64,000 bases of DNA from Gigantopelta aegis (Eukaryota > Mollusca > Gastropoda > Neomphalida > Peltospiridae): the NCBI RefSeq assembly GCF_016097555.1, contig NC_054706.1, forward strand, positions 79,376,353 to 79,440,352, in the 5' to 3' direction. This document shows, in pieces, positions 62,301-64,000 of the stretch. Each line of letters opens with the position of its first letter. Position 1 is the stretch's first letter. Made by a program: the position numbers and the translations under genes. Under the pieces are notes generated by a model that ran no database searches, had not been told where the DNA came from, and saw only the letters and a program-made list of their open reading frames with translations.

Positions 62301-62622
62301 ATTTTTGGAGATGAATATTACCAAAATGGTATTTCCACCACTGCGATGCAATAAATAAGGTAATGCATTTCGTAGAACTGCCTGTATATACTAGCTGCAA
62401 AGATACAAGCGATATATCTGGCAGCAGATTCTGTACACGTGATGGACGGCCTGCTGATACTAATGACTCTCTGTGTTTTGCAGTGCGTCTGTCTACAACT
62501 TCAACGATGAGGATGATGACGAGGATTGCCCCGCCAAGGAGAAGACTGAAGAGAACGACAAGATGAAGGAGAAGATGACCAAACTCCGCGTCAACATGGA
62601 AAAACTCAGTATTCACAAGAAG
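50212..62622 (+). CDS. ZFAND4: AN1-type zinc finger and ubiquitin-like domain protein (ZFAND4), N-terminal four exons
   Basis: Whole-gene entry; exons follow separately. Exons 50212-50314, 57196-57339, 59626-59815 and 62484-62622 join in phase to 192 codons. Residues 1 to about 76 form a ubiquitin-like domain beginning MELFVETLTGTAFELRVSP and ending LVLAMRGGPINTRR. Then come a conserved block with REGDQLNFFRVVDRGDGT and a charged region starting VYNFNDEDDDED. The AN1 zinc finger that ends family members is not in the window, so the gene is cut by the right edge. The molecular role of ZFAND4 is poorly known; a link to ubiquitin or protein-quality control is inferred from the domains. Both introns around exon 3 carry minisatellites derived from the splice junctions. 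Confidence 0.93.
50683..51259 (+). repeat. Dispersed intronic repeat, copy 1 (ZFAND4 intron 1)
   Basis: It shares long stretches with 60510-61411, including CATTTGTGGCCAGCTGTCCA, AAACGATCAAATTTATTATC and GAATGCACTGTATACAGTGT. It ends CAGAAGGTTAATAG. Confidence 0.8.
51260..52743. other. ZFAND4 intron 1 stretch without recognised feature
   Basis: AT-rich with a poly-T tract at 51990-52016. No exon was identified. Confidence 0.45.
52744..53508. mobile_element. Probable non-autonomous DNA transposon
   Basis: The ends CAGACCTGCACAAATTGCAT and AATTTGTGCAGGCCTG are inverted copies. Internal GGTTATGC and GCATAACC motifs recur. It contains a 70-codon acidic ORF (52949-53161, Ser/Asp/Glu-rich with SDEEDGTES) that could be a transposase remnant or chance. 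No clean target duplication was found. Confidence 0.5.
53509..56880. other. ZFAND4 intron 1 stretch; possible unclassified repeat at 54.6-55.4 kb
   Basis: Two overlapping open frames of about 154 codons (54496-54957 and 54930-55394) contain no known domain. The tone of the sequence (AAAGGGACACACCCTAGTTA) suggests a high-copy repeat rather than a host exon, but only one copy is in the window. Confidence 0.4.
56885..56960 (+). pseudogene. Partial duplicate of the ZFAND4 exon-2 acceptor and part of exon 2
   Basis: TTACTGTGTTATTTCAG at 56895-56911 repeats the true exon-2 acceptor context at 57179-57195. It is followed directly by sequence encoding KLEDDNCIQ, resembling the internal exon-2 segment ELEDDYCLHD. 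The first part of the exon is missing, so it appears to be a decayed pseudo-exon. Confidence 0.6.
57196..57339 (+). CDS. ZFAND4: ZFAND4 exon 2: remainder of the ubiquitin-like domain
   Basis: A 144-base exon, acceptor GTTATTTCAG and donor CGCAGAG|GTAAAC, phase 1 to 1. It encodes GIPISHQHLIWQSVELED and ends LAMRGGPINTRR, the hallmark end of this family's ubiquitin-like domain. Its last 19 bases plus the donor recur five times in the following intron. Confidence 0.95.
57340..58262 (+). repeat. 41-bp minisatellite downstream of ZFAND4 exon 2, with repeated exon-2 ends and donors
   Basis: The basic unit is about 41 bp (GTAAACCGTCGCTGTGTGTA plus TCGGTAGAATGCAGTCATTAC). At a higher level five copies of the exon-2 end (CCTATCAATACTCGCAGAG) followed by a donor GT occur at 57602-57620, 57758-57776, 57872-57890, 57948-57966 and 58106-58124. 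Confidence 0.92.
58262..59625 (+). repeat. 64-bp minisatellite made of the ZFAND4 exon-3 acceptor and exon start
   Basis: About 21 units with period 64 (for example the AG at 58293 and 58357). Each holds TTTACTTATAG or TTTACTTGTAG followed by about 45 exon bases (TACCGGTAGAGGACTCGACA and on to ATGGCGGAG) and a short link TTTATGATGTGTATG. Two units near 58,630 and 58,855 carry a partial internal duplication. The final unit is the real exon 3. Confidence 0.95.
59626..59815 (+). CDS. ZFAND4: ZFAND4 exon 3; its acceptor is the last unit of a 64-bp array
   Basis: A 190-base exon, acceptor TTTACTTGTAG and donor CTCAG|GTAAGG, phase 1 to 2. It encodes VPVEDSTLREMAEYM, then NRHVTLLVFREGDQLNFF and RVVDRGDGTLTPLSETL. 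The acceptor and first 45 or so bases are one unit of the upstream array. The real exon is the copy that diverges at GAGTATATGGAGGCG. Confidence 0.95.
60510..61411 (+). repeat. Dispersed intronic repeat, copy 2 (ZFAND4 intron 3), split by a hAT-like element
   Basis: Same sequence as 50683-51259 but interrupted at 60625-60958 by a transposon. It lets the age order be read: repeat first, transposon second. Confidence 0.8.
60625..60958. mobile_element. Non-autonomous hAT-like transposon with 8-bp target duplication
   Basis: The ends TAGGGGCGACCATGAGTACTC and its inverted partner at the right (GAGTACTTGTGGAGACCCTA) share a TAGGG start. Both sides carry TTACTTAC (60617-60624 and 60959-60966). The empty site is seen in the repeat copy at 50.8 kb. 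Confidence 0.85.
62011..62261. mobile_element. Hairpin-like hAT-type MITE
   Basis: The left end CAGAGATAGAAATAAGCA and right end TGCTTATTTCGAACACTG are inverted copies. CTGAT flanks both sides (62006-62010 and 62262-62266). Repeated TTGTCC and GGACAA motifs lie inside. Confidence 0.6.
62484..62622 (+). CDS. ZFAND4: ZFAND4 exon 4: acidic and lysine-rich region
   Basis: The exon follows TGTGTTTTGCAG and encodes SASVYNFNDEDDDED and then a Lys/Glu-rich helix-like stretch ending KLSIHKK. The 3' border is taken at AAG|GTTCGC at 62622, which gives phase 0. It is less certain than the other borders because the donor is not a perfect match. The next exon lies beyond the window. Confidence 0.8.
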
Positions 62623-62749
62623 GTTCGCACCACCAGCTTGACCCAGGTTTCAGTATTCAACGCGTTTCTAGGCTCGGCGAAAGTTAAAAGTCTATTTTGT
62701 TCTCCTCCATCCAAACATTTTTACAGCAGCACCAGCTTTAGCCCTGTTT

Positions 62750-63270
62750 AGGGGTGGGATGTAGCCCAGTGGTGAAGCACTCGCTTAATACGCGGTCGGT
62801 CTAGGTTTGAACCATTGGCTATTTCTTGTTCCAGCCAATGCACCACGACTGGTATATCAAAGCCCATGGTATGTGCTATCCTGTCTGTGGGGTTGTGCAT
62901 ATAAACGTTCACTTGCTACTAATGGAAAAATGTAGCATGTTTCCTCTCTAAGACTATATTATATATCAGAATTACCAAATATTTGATATCCAATAGCCGA
63001 GTGATCTCTCCAGTATTCAGGAAAGGGATGGAGGGAATCGGTAGAGCTGGTTCCACTTATAGGAAATACTTCGAAAATGTCTTGTAAACGGTGTCGGCCT
63101 AAATAAAAGGATGGCGGGTATTACTATCGCTGCCAATGGATGGCGGGCGTATTGAAAATTAATGTTAAGAGATGGTGGGGGCCCACCATCGCTTATGACA
63201 TGTAGCGAGACCCATGTAATAAGTCTATGTGCTCTAGTGGTGTCGTTAAACAAAACAAACAAACAAATTG
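62750..63270 (+). mobile_element. tRNA-derived SINE interrupted by a short insertion
   Basis: The head is GTAGCCCAGTGGTGAAGCAC and the body GGTATGTGCTATCCTGTC. The tail breaks off at CCAATAGCCGAGTGAT near 63006 and resumes at TGTGCTCTAGTGGTGTCGTT near 63229, with about 220 foreign bases between. Confidence 0.75.
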
Positions 63271-63314
63271 AGCCCTGATACAGATTTAACATGTTTCTAT
63301 GCTCAGCGAATGTT

Positions 63315-63560
63315 AAAAGTTTGTTTTGTTTTACAACACCACTAGAGCACATTGATTATTAATCATCAGCTATTGGATTTCAAACATTTGGTGATTTTGA
63401 CATATAGTCTTAAAAAAAAAACCTGCCACATTTTTCTGTTAGTAGCAAGGTATCTGTTATATGCACCATCCCAAAGTCAAAATAGCACATACCATGGCCT
63501 TTGATATACCAGATGTGGTGCAATGGCTGGAACGAGAAATAGCCCACTGGGCTATGTTCT
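63315..63560 (-). mobile_element. SINE, minus orientation
   Basis: It starts ACAACACCACTAGAGCACAT and has GTAGCAAGGTATCTG, GATATACCAGATGTGGTGCA and GAACGAGAAATAGCCCAC. Confidence 0.8.
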
Positions 63561-63569
63561 ACTTCCCTC

Positions 63570-64000
63570 TAGTAATTTTATTTCTTATCTGATCTTCATA
63601 AAACTTGCATATTGAAATAGGATCATGATATGTAGAGTAAGTTTGCGTTTCGCCTCTGCCTCAAAAGTTAAGGTCACTGTTACTAAATAGAAACATGTCG
63701 CCACTGTAGCAATTTCATTTCTCATCTGATTTTGATAAAATTTTACACACAAGAACAGAATCATGATATGTTGAACATGTGCACTGTTTGTCTCAGGGTC
63801 AACGGTCCGGGTCACCACTCTAGTGACTTCATTTCTCACCTAATTTTCATGAAACCACATACAGGACATTTTAATGAGTTCACATTTCACCTCTGTCAAA
63901 GGTCAAGGTCACTGTTACTAAAAATAGAAATTGTGACATCACTGCTCTATGTACTTCATTTCTCACCTAATTTTCTTGAAACTGCACAAACAGGAATAAG
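63570..64000. repeat. Diverged tandem repeat of about 120 bp running off the window
   Basis: Four blocks share TTCATTTCTCACCTAATTTT, ATCATGATATGT and AAGGTCACTGTTACTAAA. It continues past the right edge. Confidence 0.65.

Overview
The window is a stretch of animal nuclear DNA, most likely from a mollusc. It has genes broken into short exons with GT-AG introns, abundant tRNA-derived SINEs of a kind I associate with gastropods and bivalves, and very rich minisatellites, hairpin MITEs and nested transposons. It is not bacterial, and no operons, rRNA or CRISPR arrays were seen.

Two host genes can be read confidently, in divergent orientation. From 35,320 down to 8,453 on the minus strand there is a ten-exon SLC9B (NHA-type sodium/proton antiporter) gene. 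All exon phases join and give 617 codons, with the paired aspartates of the ion site (D285-D286) and the PKATVQ lysine (K472) intact. From 50,212 on the plus strand the first four coding exons of ZFAND4 (AN1 zinc finger and ubiquitin-like domain protein) are present (192 codons). The gene runs off the right edge before its AN1 finger.

Region by region: 1-8.4 kb is downstream flank with SINE debris and two large minisatellites (63 bp and 64 bp units). 8.4-35.3 kb is the SLC9B gene. Its introns hold a 68-bp array, (GA)n tracts, a non-LTR retrotransposon with RNase H (21.6-23.5 kb), a tyrosine-recombinase (DIRS-like) retroelement inserted next to it (23.5-29.5 kb), and a 24-bp array duplicated in two blocks (30.7-32.9 kb). 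37.6-38.7 kb is a hAT-type element with a perfect 8-bp target duplication. 40,989-46,495 is a self-contained 5.5-kb element with about 210-235-bp terminal inverted repeats and a perfect 6-bp target duplication inside a SINE. It carries a minus-strand set of virus-like genes: a BIR (IAP-like) protein, an unrecognised 113-residue protein, an FtsK/A32-type packaging ATPase, and two overlapping ORFs, one with a zinc finger. Most have their own TATA box. It looks like a Polinton/Maverick-type element without polymerase or integrase. 46.9-48.0 kb holds an unrecognised broken ORF pair. 50.2-64 kb is ZFAND4 with introns full of repeats.

The most unusual feature is that minisatellites have formed on splice junctions of both host genes. 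About 21 copies of the ZFAND4 exon-3 acceptor plus exon start precede the real exon 3. Five extra copies of the exon-2 end plus donor follow exon 2. About 22 copies of an SLC9B acceptor plus about 33 exon bases precede exon 8. Each array offers the spliceosome many near-identical decoys.
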